Source of the DNA: a virus
Virus record (IMG/VR): IMGVR_UViG_3300042465_003749
Location: 1-41,532 of that record
Strand: one strand, 5' to 3'
DNA length: 41,532 nucleotides
How positions within the stretch are numbered: the stretch's first letter is position 1; every line of letters begins with the position of its first letter. Below the pieces are notes generated by a model. That model was not told where the DNA came from, ran no database searches, and saw only the letters and a list, made by a program, of their open reading frames with translations. A program made the position numbers and the translations under genes. Below are positions 1 to 7,487 of this stretch, piece by piece.

Positions 1-80
1 TGGAAGTTGCATACGATCAAATTAAGAATCGGAAGGGCACTCTATTGCCCAACGGAGTTTTCCAGAAGACACTTGACTGA
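1..80 (+). CDS. MazG-like pyrophosphohydrolase, C-terminal fragment cut by the window edge
   Basis: The first codon is cut; from base 3 the frame reads EVAYDQIKNRKGTLLPNGVF and ends in TGA at 78-80. It is identical to the last codons of the full gene at 40730-41038, so it is the same gene met again across the circular join and not a separate locus. Confidence 0.9.
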   Translation, partial: EVAYDQIKNRKGTLLPNGVFQKTLD

Positions 81-86
81 CATAAA

Positions 87-126
87 GTTAACCTAGTATT
101 TCATTGCAACGATTGGTTGCGTTAAC
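87..126. promoter_or_regulatory. Nested inverted repeat before the acidic 64-residue gene (left copy)
   Basis: GTTAAC at 87-92 and 121-126 flank an inner hairpin GCAAC (106-110), loop GATTG, GTTGC (116-120). The element sits directly before the ribosome-binding region of the 64-residue gene and is unchanged in the second copy at 41046-41085. The arrangement suggests an operator or an RNA structure controlling translation. The role is inferred from position only. Confidence 0.4.
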
Positions 127-137
127 GGGGAAAAATT

Positions 138-332
138 ATGTACGAACTGACAATTGAATTAGATTGGGCTTCCGATGAAACCCTTACCATCCACTCACAC
201 GATTTCGAGAAACTACAGATCATTTCTGAGTTTATTACGTTCCAACAAGAGCATGGCTGGGCGGTTAACTATGAAGCAGTTGACAACTCTGCGGATGATA
301 CTGAAGAAGAAGAAGTTGTAGAAGAAGAATAA
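138..332 (+). CDS. Very acidic 64-residue protein (left copy)
   Basis: Starts at ATG 138. I count 20 Asp/Glu against a single Lys, and the C-terminus is a run of Glu (EEEEVVEEE). No family is recognised. It is the last gene of the plus-strand early operon, 57 bases after the MazG-like gene, and is followed by two hairpins. Small, strongly acidic early phage proteins sometimes mimic DNA and inhibit host nucleases or RNA polymerase; that is a family-level analogy only. Compared with the right copy at 41096-41290 it has Asp in place of Asn at residue 53, and its upstream sequence reads GGGGAAAA where the other copy reads GAGGAAAA, a weaker Shine-Dalgarno. Confidence 0.8.
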   Translation: MYELTIELDWASDETLTIHSHDFEKLQIISEFITFQQEHGWAVNYEAVDNSADDTEEEEVVEEE

Positions 333-333
333 G

Positions 334-413
334 TGTTGGCTACTTTGCCAACAGGTAAAGGCCTACGTTGCTAAACGCATAACCCGCATAGACAATGGCC
401 ATGTGCGGGTTAT
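334..413. terminator. Two hairpins between convergent genes (bidirectional terminator region)
   Basis: Hairpin 1: TGTTGGC (334-340), loop TACTTT, GCCAACA (347-353), directly after the stop of the acidic gene. Hairpin 2: ATAACCCGCA (379-388), 15-base loop, TGCGGGTTAT (404-413), a perfect 10-bp stem. It lies where the rightward early operon and the leftward late operon converge. The T-run after each stem is poor, so these may act as weak or factor-assisted terminators. The rest of 333-479 shows no gene. Confidence 0.6.
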
Positions 414-479
414 CTTTCCATAGCTGCTCTCCCGCTATGTAAGCGTATATCCCCCCCGTCAAAATTATTAGCCAGGCAC

Positions 480-1466
480 TCATAGCTTACTTACATCAAT
501 TATTTCGCCTCTGAAATCGATCAAACCCTCATCAAACTTACACGCCAACTGAGGCCATAACATCTTGCCATTGTGAAAGTTAAGTACCGCAAAACCTGAT
601 CTGTGATTGCTTGGGTTTAGTTCAGCATAAGTAAATTGTGGACCATCAGTTTCAGCCAATGTTCCTGTATCACAGCCAAACCTCACGCCATTAAAATCAC
701 TGAACGGAGTGACTTTCAAAGAGTGCAGGTGTCCAGTAACTATTGAAACACCAGCGTTGAGAGTATTGTTGTGGGTGGCATGAATTCCCCCCTTATATCG
801 GTGCTTGATAATTACATCCTCAGTAGGCCATACTGTCCAACAGAAGTCCCAATTTGGGATATGGTCTGTTAACTTAAAACCTTGAACTTCCTTAAACTGT
901 GGTGCGTGTTGAGCTAATCTATTGCCAAACCGAATATCGTGATTACCCCATGTAAAGCATAACTTTACATTGTGTCTAGCAGCTTTGGCAGCTTCTTCTA
1001 TCTCACCCAATGCGCCCTGACAAGCTTTTAACTCTTGGATAACAGAAGTCTGTGGCTGGTCAGTTACATCATGTCTTGATATAGATGCACCATCAAACGC
1101 ATCTCCGTTACATATCACCGCCTTTGGTTTTAGCTCTTGAATAGCCCATAGAAGCCCTTTAAACGCTGTTGTACGTTGGCCAGGTATAAAGTGGGCATCT
1201 GAGAACACAATCACAGTCCCATCTAATATGCCAAGGTCTATTTGCTTTAAAGGAGAAAATGACTTGGGTCTGCTTTTGTTATACAAATCACCCCGATGAT
1301 CTTTTGAATTAAGGGTCATTTTGTAGGTTTTTTCAATCCACCTTCTACGCAAATGAACTGCTCTGGTGTTGATCCCAAGATGTTGACCTATTTTTGTAGC
1401 AGATTGCAGTTGCCCCCATAGTTGGATGAACTCGGTATCCGTACACGTTTCATTATGTGCGCCCAT
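480..1466 (-). CDS. Calcineurin-like metallophosphoesterase with N-terminal helix-turn-helix
   Basis: 328 residues. The metallophosphoesterase motifs occur in order: D90-x-H92 (FSDAHF), N120-G-D122 with a following D (NGDAFDG), G174-N-H-D (WGNHD), H232 (ATHNN) and G245-H-x-H248 (TGHLHS). These are the two-metal ligands of the superfamily that includes Mre11/SbcD nucleases and phosphodiesterases. Residues ~12-47 look like a helix-turn-helix (SATKIGQHLGINTRAV) followed by basic residues, which suggests DNA binding. It is the last gene of the leftward late operon and overlaps the upstream metallopeptidase gene by 14 bases. Start: ATG preceded by AAGGATTGCA. Substrate unknown. The other copy of its 3' end (41441-41532) encodes a different C-terminus. 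Confidence 0.8.
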   Translation of the reverse strand: MGAHNETCTDTEFIQLWGQLQSATKIGQHLGINTRAVHLRRRWIEKTYKMTLNSKDHRGDLYNKSRPKSFSPLKQIDLGILDGTVIVFSDAHFIPGQRTTAFKGLLWAIQELKPKAVICNGDAFDGASISRHDVTDQPQTSVIQELKACQGALGEIEEAAKAARHNVKLCFTWGNHDIRFGNRLAQHAPQFKEVQGFKLTDHIPNWDFCWTVWPTEDVIIKHRYKGGIHATHNNTLNAGVSIVTGHLHSLKVTPFSDFNGVRFGCDTGTLAETDGPQFTYAELNPSNHRSGFAVLNFHNGKMLWPQLACKFDEGLIDFRGEIIDVSKL

Positions 1467-1827
1467 TGCAATCCTTAGACAATAACTTTTCTAATAAATT
1501 AATGACTCTATGCTCTTGCATTTCTATCTCATCTTGAGATGATTTAGGGTCTTGAGCTACAGTCATTAAATCGTGCAAAAACACATGAAGTAACTCATGC
1601 AAAGCAGTCTGATCCAAAGATTCTGGCGTGATTTTCTCAGAACCAAAGTCACCCAATCTGTAAGTTGCCAATCGAGCCGAGGTATTAAATTCAACAGAAG
1701 CCATTGCTGACTTTGCAGGTTTTATACCTTTCTCAATTCTCCAATCACCAAGACTAAGCACTTGCTGCCACTTTCTGACACTTTGTGCAAACAACTTAGC
1801 GTCTTCAATGGTTGGAATATTTTGCAT
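1453..1827 (-). CDS. SprT/zincin-like putative metallopeptidase
   Basis: 124 residues with a zinc-protease signature HELLH at residues 77-81 (H77, E78, H81) followed by VFLHD, and a later Glu (QEHRVI, about residue 105) that could be the third ligand. Small phage zincins of this kind resemble SprT-like minimal metallopeptidases. Whether it cleaves a phage or host protein is unknown. It lies between the endolysin and the metallophosphoesterase and overlaps the latter. Start ATG 1827; the distance to the endolysin stop is a few bases. A late gene for lysis, prohead processing or DNA-protein crosslink removal are all possible. Confidence 0.65.
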   Translation of the reverse strand: MQNIPTIEDAKLFAQSVRKWQQVLSLGDWRIEKGIKPAKSAMASVEFNTSARLATYRLGDFGSEKITPESLDQTALHELLHVFLHDLMTVAQDPKSSQDEIEMQEHRVINLLEKLLSKDCNGRT

Positions 1828-1832
1828 GATTT

Positions 1833-2273
1833 TTACATGAAGTTACATTCAGATTTTCTACGCTTATCAAGGCCAGCAAGCACTTTCCCGCCAGCTTTAT
1901 TCCACTTCTTTAACTCTTCTTTAGCACCTTCCCAATCTTGGGCATTTATTTTTCTTTTTAAAGTACTTGTCTGCAACCTGCCAATTCCGAGGTTATAGCA
2001 GAAATCAACTACAGCATTAAGTCTTTTGTTATCTGTTGCAAGAATCGGACAGTTTCTCAACGTGCCAGGTAAATAAGTATGTTGAAGCTCATACATTAGC
2101 AGTGCCGATGCCGCAGGTTCATCCATTGGAGGATCTTGCAGGGTCACTTTGCGCCCATCGGAGTAATAGGTGGACCCATATCCTATGGTGGCCACACCCG
2201 CAGGACAGAGATAGGGTTTACTTCTAAACCCTTCATACTGTTTACATAGTGAAGCGGCTATGTCTAAGTTCAT
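1833..2273 (-). CDS. GH24 endolysin (lysozyme)
   Basis: 146 residues. The N-terminal signature YEGFRSKPYLCPAG then TIGYGS is that of glycoside hydrolase family 24 phage lysozymes, which hydrolyse the MurNAc-GlcNAc bond of peptidoglycan. E14 aligns with the catalytic Glu11 of T4 lysozyme and T29 with Thr26. The position of Asp20 is Cys23, a substitution often seen in this subfamily. There is no N-terminal signal or membrane segment, so release should depend on the holins encoded just upstream. Start ATG overlaps the holin stop (ATGA). Confidence 0.92.
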   Translation of the reverse strand: MNLDIAASLCKQYEGFRSKPYLCPAGVATIGYGSTYYSDGRKVTLQDPPMDEPAASALLMYELQHTYLPGTLRNCPILATDNKRLNAVVDFCYNLGIGRLQTSTLKRKINAQDWEGAKEELKKWNKAGGKVLAGLDKRRKSECNFM

Positions 2274-2764
2274 AGCCCACGCTTAGACAAAGTTCTATCG
2301 AGAAACCAATAGTTAATTGTTCCTGCCAACAAAGCAGAAAAGTCTGGTGTCATCATTGTTTTAAAGACTTCAATAGCAGGTGCGCCCATAAGCCATGCAT
2401 TCCATGCAAACCACACATGAATAAATGACCAAACAAATAAAACCCAATATGTGACCACAGGACGCACAGAAGCAGAAAGTGAGGCTACCCATCCACCTGC
2501 GGCTTTAACCATCTCTGCTTGCTGTGTAATGGCGTTGTTAAAGGCATCCATGACACCCACGTCAACTGCAGCTTCTCTTTGTGCGCCAATCTCTGCTAAC
2601 TTCTGTTGGCCACGTTGGGCCTCCAAGTCGCATTGGAACTTGAACATATTAAGTTCATGTTCACGCTCATTCTTTTTATCAAGCCATTTCAAAACCTCTG
2701 GGGCCATACGGAAGATGCCACCAAAGATTGAACCTAATAAACCACCGCTAAGAATGTCTAACAT
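2270..2764 (-). CDS. Holin-like protein (3TM/GTA-holin type)
   Basis: 164 residues: hydrophobic glycine-rich N-terminus (~3-20), a charged helical middle (KKNEREHELNM, later EAQRGQQ), then membrane segments at ~102-122 (rich in Trp: YWVLFVWSFIHVWFAW) and ~142-156, with a basic end (RTLSKRGL). The order and the ASVRPVVTYW stretch resemble the holins of three transmembrane segments found in gene-transfer agents and many phages. It lies directly upstream of the endolysin with a stop/start overlap, the expected place for the protein that permeabilises the inner membrane. Confidence 0.75.
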   Translation of the reverse strand: MLDILSGGLLGSIFGGIFRMAPEVLKWLDKKNEREHELNMFKFQCDLEAQRGQQKLAEIGAQREAAVDVGVMDAFNNAITQQAEMVKAAGGWVASLSASVRPVVTYWVLFVWSFIHVWFAWNAWLMGAPAIEVFKTMMTPDFSALLAGTINYWFLDRTLSKRGL

Positions 2765-3027
2765 TTGTGATCCTTTTTATCATCGTTTTGCATTAGTTTG
2801 ATACCAGACAGGAATCCAATCATGCCGCCTATAAGAGTAGAAAAAGCGGGTGAAATCATCTTGAAAATTTCTGCGTTGTCCACTTCCTTTGCCCACAGAC
2901 CCAACATAAAGCTGACCACCATGGCCAACACGGAGATACATAGGGTTGTGCTTACCATTAGAGTGACATATAGCGTCAGCTTGTCTCTTGTGTCTGGTGT
3001 CGTTTTGGGTATTGGTTTCTTGGTCAT
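2758..3027 (-). CDS. Small membrane protein, second holin or antiholin candidate
   Basis: 89 residues with two predicted membrane segments (~19-45 and ~59-79, the second glycine-rich: LIGGMIGFLSG), a charged N-terminus and a polar C-terminus (DDKKDHKC). It overlaps the 3TM holin gene by a few bases. Paired small membrane proteins ahead of an endolysin are commonly holin plus antiholin. No specific family is recognised, so the assignment rests on topology and position. Confidence 0.6.
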   Translation of the reverse strand: MTKKPIPKTTPDTRDKLTLYVTLMVSTTLCISVLAMVVSFMLGLWAKEVDNAEIFKMISPAFSTLIGGMIGFLSGIKLMQNDDKKDHKC

Positions 3028-3263
3028 ATAAGGGCATCAATTTTTCGTTTCAGATTGGTAATGTCAATATTTATCGTGATCTGTCGCATTCTGTATTCAT
3101 AAATCTCATACTCATACTGATGAAACTTCTTGACTTGATTATCTATCTGAACTTGCACTGCCCGTTCAGCGTCTAGTCTTTCCACCCGCTTGGCAAACAC
3201 ATCTGTCTGCGTAGTTGCGGTAGGTTGAACTATTGGATACCATTTGTCGTAACTGATCTTCAC
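3024..3263 (-). CDS. Hypothetical coiled-coil protein of the lysis region
   Basis: 79 residues, no membrane segment. The central and C-terminal parts (about residues 25-77) are charged and heptad-like with many Lys, Arg, Glu and Tyr. Start is GTG, overlapping the stop of the upstream gene (GTGA), and its own stop overlaps the next ATG (ATGA), so it is translationally coupled inside the lysis cassette. Function unknown. Confidence 0.6.
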   Translation of the reverse strand: MKISYDKWYPIVQPTATTQTDVFAKRVERLDAERAVQVQIDNQVKKFHQYEYEIYEYRMRQITINIDITNLKRKIDALI

Positions 3264-3547
3264 TTTTTTTCTCGATCAAGCGCATTTTTGTAAACAATAA
3301 TTACTTTATGTCTTAATTCTGCACTATCAGCAGCACCCGCCCATTCTGACAAATTATTCCAAATTACAACCATGTCGGTACTTTTGCATAAGTACTGATG
3401 ATTTGTAAGCCAAGCGGACATTTGCTGATGACGCTCTGAAGGGTTATGAATTGTGTAAGCTATCCCATAAAACTCACGAACACTACACAGGTCTTTGCCT
3501 GTAGAGTGAAGTGATAGGATTAATACAATACTTATTAGCCATTTCAC
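3260..3547 (-). CDS. Small protein with signal-peptide-like N-terminus
   Basis: 95 residues from a GTG start at 3547. The N-terminus (KWLISIVLILSLHS) looks like a short signal or anchor, followed by a soluble domain with two Cys, VREFYGIAYTIHNPSERHQQ, and a basic end. The GTG overlaps the stop of the 30-residue gene before it (GTGA), the same coupling used by the next gene, and this decides the start. A longer reading from GTG 3697 would lie over the upstream gene and is unlikely. A periplasmic role, possibly spanin-like, is conceivable but unproven. Confidence 0.6.
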   Translation of the reverse strand: MKWLISIVLILSLHSTGKDLCSVREFYGIAYTIHNPSERHQQMSAWLTNHQYLCKSTDMVVIWNNLSEWAGAADSAELRHKVIIVYKNALDREKK

Positions 3548-3636
3548 GGATACGCCCAAAGAATGACGTAAATACAGAAGATGACAAAACAAGCAACACA
3601 AGCTGCAGCAATAAAAGCTACAGCCCAATCTTTCAT
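3544..3636 (-). CDS. 30-residue single-span membrane peptide
   Basis: A short frame starting MKDWAVAFIAAACVAC and ending YVILWAYP; nearly all of it is one hydrophobic segment with three Cys. The ATG overlaps the TGA of the upstream gene (ATGA) and its TGA overlaps the GTG of the next (GTGA). This tight nesting supports it as a translated gene despite its size. Its lysis-region location suggests a membrane role. Function unknown. Confidence 0.55.
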   Translation of the reverse strand: MKDWAVAFIAAACVACFVIFCIYVILWAYP

Positions 3637-3923
3637 TTTTTATTTCTCGCAGAAATATTCTTAGCTTTTGCTTTAGCGTCAGCCTTAGAAGATGCACCCC
3701 AAGCTTTCAATGACAACAACAATCTGGTTGGTTTGCCATCTTTGTACTCAGGACCTGCCATGTTGCCCATACGAGCCAAGAAACTAGCTCTTCTGGGATT
3801 GTCACCAGACTTGACGGGAGCTTTAAGATTCATGCCTTCAGCTTTAGCACTAGCTCTGCCTTTAGCATTTAAGCCACCTTTAGGATTTTTACCTTCAGAT
3901 CGTTGCCATGCAGGGGATTTCAT
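3633..3923 (-). CDS. Conserved small basic phage protein (DUF6321-like)
   Basis: 96 residues, rich in Lys, Arg, Ala and Gly. The stretches PAWQRSEGKNPKGGLNAKGR and GDNPRRASFLARMGNM resemble a conserved small phage domain I associate with DUF6321; the assignment is from memory and unverified. Its basic nature suggests nucleic-acid binding or packaging inside the virion. The start ATG overlaps by one base the stop of the 49-residue gene upstream (TAATG). Confidence 0.65.
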   Translation of the reverse strand: MKSPAWQRSEGKNPKGGLNAKGRASAKAEGMNLKAPVKSGDNPRRASFLARMGNMAGPEYKDGKPTRLLLSLKAWGASSKADAKAKAKNISARNKK

Positions 3924-4072
3924 TACTTACCCTTTTTAGCAGTCTTGGCAGACTTCACAAAATCAGATTTAGTAGGTGCGCCCTTAGTGCCAGGCTTTCG
4001 CATCTTTTCTTTTGAACCTTCTTTGATACGTTCTCTTTTGGCATGAATATTTGCGTATAAACCAGCTTTCAT
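3923..4072 (-). CDS. 49-residue basic protein
   Basis: Reads MKAGLYANIHAKRERIKEGS followed by KEKMRKPGTKGAPT and a Lys-rich end; about one third of residues are Lys or Arg. Its stop overlaps the start of the next gene (TAATG), and there is a clear ATG 11 bases after the previous gene's end. Short basic proteins of this type recur near structural genes of small freshwater and marine phages. Role unknown; DNA or RNA binding is plausible. Confidence 0.65.
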   Translation of the reverse strand: MKAGLYANIHAKRERIKEGSKEKMRKPGTKGAPTKSDFVKSAKTAKKGK

Positions 4073-4083
4073 AAGACCCCCAA

Positions 4084-4311
4084 TTATTTCTTAGTTAAAG
4101 TTTGCCAGACTGCGCCAGCCGCCATGATTAACCCACCCACCCAAAGAATAGGTTTAGCTGCAGAGGCCACCCATCCAAGCACCCTAAAAGCCCCATCAAG
4201 GGCATTTATAGCGTCTACAAGACCTCTTGTGTTGTTGTCTATGCTATCTACCTTAGTTTCAACTGCAAGCAGTCTTTCGTAGATTTGTTCGTGGGTGACT
4301 TTTTCATCCAT
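4084..4311 (-). CDS. Coiled-coil plus single membrane span protein (XhlA/holin-like)
   Basis: 75 residues: an amphipathic coiled-coil N-terminus (residues ~5-35, QIYERLLAVETKVDSIDNN) followed by one hydrophobic span (~52-70, ILWVGGLIMAAGAVW) and a basic tail (TLTKK). This architecture matches haemolysin XhlA-type phage lysis proteins that work with a holin. It opens the group of small lysis-region genes. Confidence 0.65.
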   Translation of the reverse strand: MDEKVTHEQIYERLLAVETKVDSIDNNTRGLVDAINALDGAFRVLGWVASAAKPILWVGGLIMAAGAVWQTLTKK

Positions 4312-4314
4312 GAT

Positions 4315-5895
4315 TTACCTCATGTAAGCAGAAGGAGGAGCGATGCCACGGCCAGCACCAGCTTTCTCTTTTAATCTTTGTTTCTTAGCCCATTCAGTTT
4401 GGGCATAAGGGCTACCAAGCAATGCAGAACTTTCAATTGTTTGTTGCGACACGCCAGGTGCGCCAGCTTCTCTAGGAGACAAACCTTGCTTCAATTGTGA
4501 AATCATAGGCATATAGTCTGTTGCTACATCAGCACTACGAATTGCAGCTTCACCATATCTACCTTGTTCAGCAGCTTTAGCGGCATCAGCAATACTCATT
4601 AAAAGCGCAGCAGGACCACCCGCCTTAACAGCTTTGGCAACCAAATTAGTGCCTTGAATCAAACCACCTTTTTTTCCACCAATACTTGCAGGTGTTCCAA
4701 GTGGTCCAAAATTACCACCAGTTTGTGAAGCTCTTAAATCAGCAAGCTCTTTACCCAAAGCAGTTTCAGGAGAAATAGCTTTAATGGCAGGATTTACTTT
4801 AGTTTCATAGTTGGCGTAAGGACCAACCATTTGACCTTGATTTACTTCATCACGAATTCTCTTCATCATGTCAGAGCCGTAAGAATTAAATAAGTTATTG
4901 TCGCCAGAGCCAGCACCCAAAATACCAAAGCGACCTTCAGCGGCCAAAGCTTTAGCATTGTCAGGATACTGTTGAGCAAATGCTTCAGCACCTTGTCTAG
5001 CAGCAGGACTCATACCTTTTGGATATTCAATGTTGCCATTAGCATCACGATTAAATGTGGCCAATGTAGGCGCAACACCTGTAGCTTTATCAAGTTCTTT
5101 AGCAACAACAGTTTGAACCGCTTGAGCAGTATTACCAGTTGCTACACCCTCTTGAACGCTAGGTGTTATGTATGGATTAGGTCTAGGTGCAAATGGATCA
5201 GTAGGCGCAACAGGTGCATTGGCTTGTGGCATAGCAGGTGCGGTAGGCGCAACAGGTGCAACAGGCGCAGGTGCTTGTGTATATGGGCTTATTTGATAAG
5301 GATTGTTTACAGAAATCCCACCTTGATTCTTTAATGCGCCACCAATAATTGCGGCATCTTTAGGATTGGTAATTGGACCGCCCGTTAATCTTTCAGCATC
5401 AGCTAAAGGCACACCATAAGTTGTTTCAAACTGTTGAGCAAACGGGCTCATGTTCCTTTTTTCAACTGTATCCATAGGGATATCAATTGTTCTGTCTATT
5501 GGTTGTTGACCAATTTTGCGCTGATTAATCCCGCTAAGTCCTGATTTGGCTTTACCAAAAGCGTATCCTGCACCAGCAGTAAGAGCAGCAAGAGCAGCGG
5601 CCCCTGTTACATATCCAACAGGTGAATTAATAGCTTTTACAAAATCAAAAGGAGGCTCTTCTAAAGTTTTTTGTTTTTCTTGTTTTGCAGACTCTATAAG
5701 TTCTGTACCTTTTGCTTGTGCTTCTTTTTCAAAAGCGGCAGTTGTTTCTCTACCATCAGCAATAGGAACAATGTTTGGCACAGCAGCACCAGAGGGTGCT
5801 TTTTCTAATCTCACTTCTGCATCAATTTCATCTTTACCATAGCCAGCAGCTGTTGCTAAAGCTCGAAATTTTTCTTCATCAAATTTAGCCATCAT
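4315..5895 (-). CDS. Putative internal virion/ejection protein
   Basis: 526 residues, Ala-, Pro- and Gly-rich. It has a short helical N-terminus, one hydrophobic Ala/Gly segment at about residues 92-112 (GYVTGAAALAALTAGAGYAF), a long Pro-rich linker (about 200-260, APVAPVAPTAPAMPQ), then a mixed C-terminal part. No enzymatic domain is recognised. Its place, after the tail genes and before lysis, and the membrane-like segment are typical of podovirus internal proteins injected with DNA. The start overlaps the previous stop (ATGA); a second ATG follows at once. Confidence 0.6.
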   Translation of the reverse strand: MMAKFDEEKFRALATAAGYGKDEIDAEVRLEKAPSGAAVPNIVPIADGRETTAAFEKEAQAKGTELIESAKQEKQKTLEEPPFDFVKAINSPVGYVTGAAALAALTAGAGYAFGKAKSGLSGINQRKIGQQPIDRTIDIPMDTVEKRNMSPFAQQFETTYGVPLADAERLTGGPITNPKDAAIIGGALKNQGGISVNNPYQISPYTQAPAPVAPVAPTAPAMPQANAPVAPTDPFAPRPNPYITPSVQEGVATGNTAQAVQTVVAKELDKATGVAPTLATFNRDANGNIEYPKGMSPAARQGAEAFAQQYPDNAKALAAEGRFGILGAGSGDNNLFNSYGSDMMKRIRDEVNQGQMVGPYANYETKVNPAIKAISPETALGKELADLRASQTGGNFGPLGTPASIGGKKGGLIQGTNLVAKAVKAGGPAALLMSIADAAKAAEQGRYGEAAIRSADVATDYMPMISQLKQGLSPREAGAPGVSQQTIESSALLGSPYAQTEWAKKQRLKEKAGAGRGIAPPSAYMR

Positions 5896-7478
5896 TTACC
5901 TCCAGCTTGTCTTCTAAGTTCTGACAGAGAAGGTGGTTTGTTGCTTGCGGGTGGTGCTACAGGAGCCGTAGATTGACCTTGAGGTTTTGGTTTGGCACTA
6001 GTTTGCTTTGCACCACGAGCAACATATTCACTTTCAAAAATTCTAGCAATATCATTAGACCAACGATCACGAATCTCATTAAATATAGGCTTAGAGGTGT
6101 AGGCTGCACCAATTGCGCCAGGCACTGGCAGAGTCTTTGTCTCATCATAATGTTTGGCATTTTTATCAAAGTGATCTCTATAAGCCGCAATCTGTTCTGC
6201 GTTTTGCTTATGTTGAGCAAGTTGTACCATTGCTTGTGCTTGCGTATCAGTAAATGAAGCAGCAGTTGGCAAAGAAATAAATGTTGGCTTGCCATATTGA
6301 TCAACAGCTTTATTTAACTCAGAACCTACCTCGTTGCCAAATTGAATGGCAGTCTTCATTTCCTGAATTAATCTAGCTTTTTCTTGAGGAGATTTACCCG
6401 CAATAGAATCTTGAAACTTCTTAGAAGTAACAATGCTATCTAATGTTGATTGGCTATTTTGTGTGGCTTCAGAAGAAAGATTTGCAGAATCAGTTTGTTG
6501 TTTTAACAAGCCATAATCATATGAACTTCCATTGCTTTTAGAAACAAGATAGTTTCCATCAACAGTAAATTCAGTTCCAATTAGTTGAGCAGGAATACGC
6601 AATTTGGCAGCAAGACCTGCATCAACTTTAATTGATTCTTTCTTGTTTTTACTGTCGTTGATCTGATTGAAATAAGTTGAGCTATTAGCTTTAGTGCTTG
6701 ATTGACCAACACTTTGATTAATAGCACCAACTAATTTTGCATATTCATCAGGAGCAAGATCAGTTTTTGCTGTTCTGTAAAATTTATCTAAAAATTCTAA
6801 TTTTGGTGCAAGGCCAGCATAAGCCTCTGTCCATTTGTTAACTGCTATTCTTTCGTTTTTAAACGCAGCGTTATAAGTTGAACGACTTTCTTCTGCACTT
6901 CTCATAGCAAAAGTTTTGTCAATGTCAGAAGTGCTACCACCACGCTTGGAATATTCTTCAGGAGTAAGAGTGCGTTTTTGTTCAACATCAAAGTACGCTT
7001 GTGGTTGGCCAAGGGCATTGACAGTTACTTGAATAATGTTGCCATTGTCCTTGGCATATTCGGTAGTAGTTTTTAAAGCACCACCAGTGGCCAAATTAAA
7101 GGCAGTATCTTTTTGCCCCATCATAAAAGCAATAAGTGCCTGGCCATACAAAGGTTCTTGGCTTACATTACGCAAAGCTTTGGCGGCAGCAAGATTGCGT
7201 TCACCATCAGTTTTTGCGTTATTAATAGGCGCAACAATTTGTGAAAAATTGTTAGATCGCTCTTGCATTTCTTGAGCAGTTTTAAGAGCAGCGTTACCTT
7301 GTGGAGTATCAAGACCAATTTGCTGGGCAACATTAATCAAAGCTTTAGGATCACGATTAGCTAAAGCAGCATTAGCCGAATCTTTAATGGCGGCAGCATC
7401 TTGCAAAGCACTTGGATAAATCGTAACTGAGGAGCTTTCAGTTTTTACAGGGGCTTTTTGTTCAATAGTTTCTGCCAT
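5892..7478 (-). CDS. Putative internal virion/ejection protein, mostly helical
   Basis: 528 residues, Ala/Gln/Lys-rich and predicted helical for most of its length, with a Pro-rich C-terminal tail (TAPVAPPASNKPPSLSEL). It has no signal, no membrane segment and no recognised catalytic motif. Genes like this sit in the internal-core position of podoviruses (compare T7 gp15/gp16 or P22 gp20), but I cannot assign a specific family. Start ATG is preceded by AAGGAACAATC. Confidence 0.55.
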   Translation of the reverse strand: MAETIEQKAPVKTESSSVTIYPSALQDAAAIKDSANAALANRDPKALINVAQQIGLDTPQGNAALKTAQEMQERSNNFSQIVAPINNAKTDGERNLAAAKALRNVSQEPLYGQALIAFMMGQKDTAFNLATGGALKTTTEYAKDNGNIIQVTVNALGQPQAYFDVEQKRTLTPEEYSKRGGSTSDIDKTFAMRSAEESRSTYNAAFKNERIAVNKWTEAYAGLAPKLEFLDKFYRTAKTDLAPDEYAKLVGAINQSVGQSSTKANSSTYFNQINDSKNKKESIKVDAGLAAKLRIPAQLIGTEFTVDGNYLVSKSNGSSYDYGLLKQQTDSANLSSEATQNSQSTLDSIVTSKKFQDSIAGKSPQEKARLIQEMKTAIQFGNEVGSELNKAVDQYGKPTFISLPTAASFTDTQAQAMVQLAQHKQNAEQIAAYRDHFDKNAKHYDETKTLPVPGAIGAAYTSKPIFNEIRDRWSNDIARIFESEYVARGAKQTSAKPKPQGQSTAPVAPPASNKPPSLSELRRQAGGK

Positions 7479-7487
7479 GATTGTTCC

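Larger units (their letters stand above)
1..574. repeat. Imperfect terminal direct repeat, left copy
   Basis: This stretch matches 40959-41532 in order and orientation. It covers the end of the MazG-like gene, the whole 64-residue acidic gene, the terminator region and the 3' end of the metallophosphoesterase gene. I count 8 substitutions in the first ~480 bases (for example at 128, 245, 293, 294, 364, 445, 448 and 469). The last 90 bases differ much more and include a 3-base length difference. The simplest reading is that the contig passes once round a circular or circularly permuted genome of about 40,958 bp and meets a slightly different strain at the join. True terminal repeats of a phage would normally be identical. 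Confidence 0.9.

Noticed and set aside
3548-3697. Longer form of the signal-peptide protein from GTG 3697
   Set aside because: Would overlap the DUF6321-like gene and hide the coupled 30-residue gene; GTG 3547 fits the GTGA coupling.
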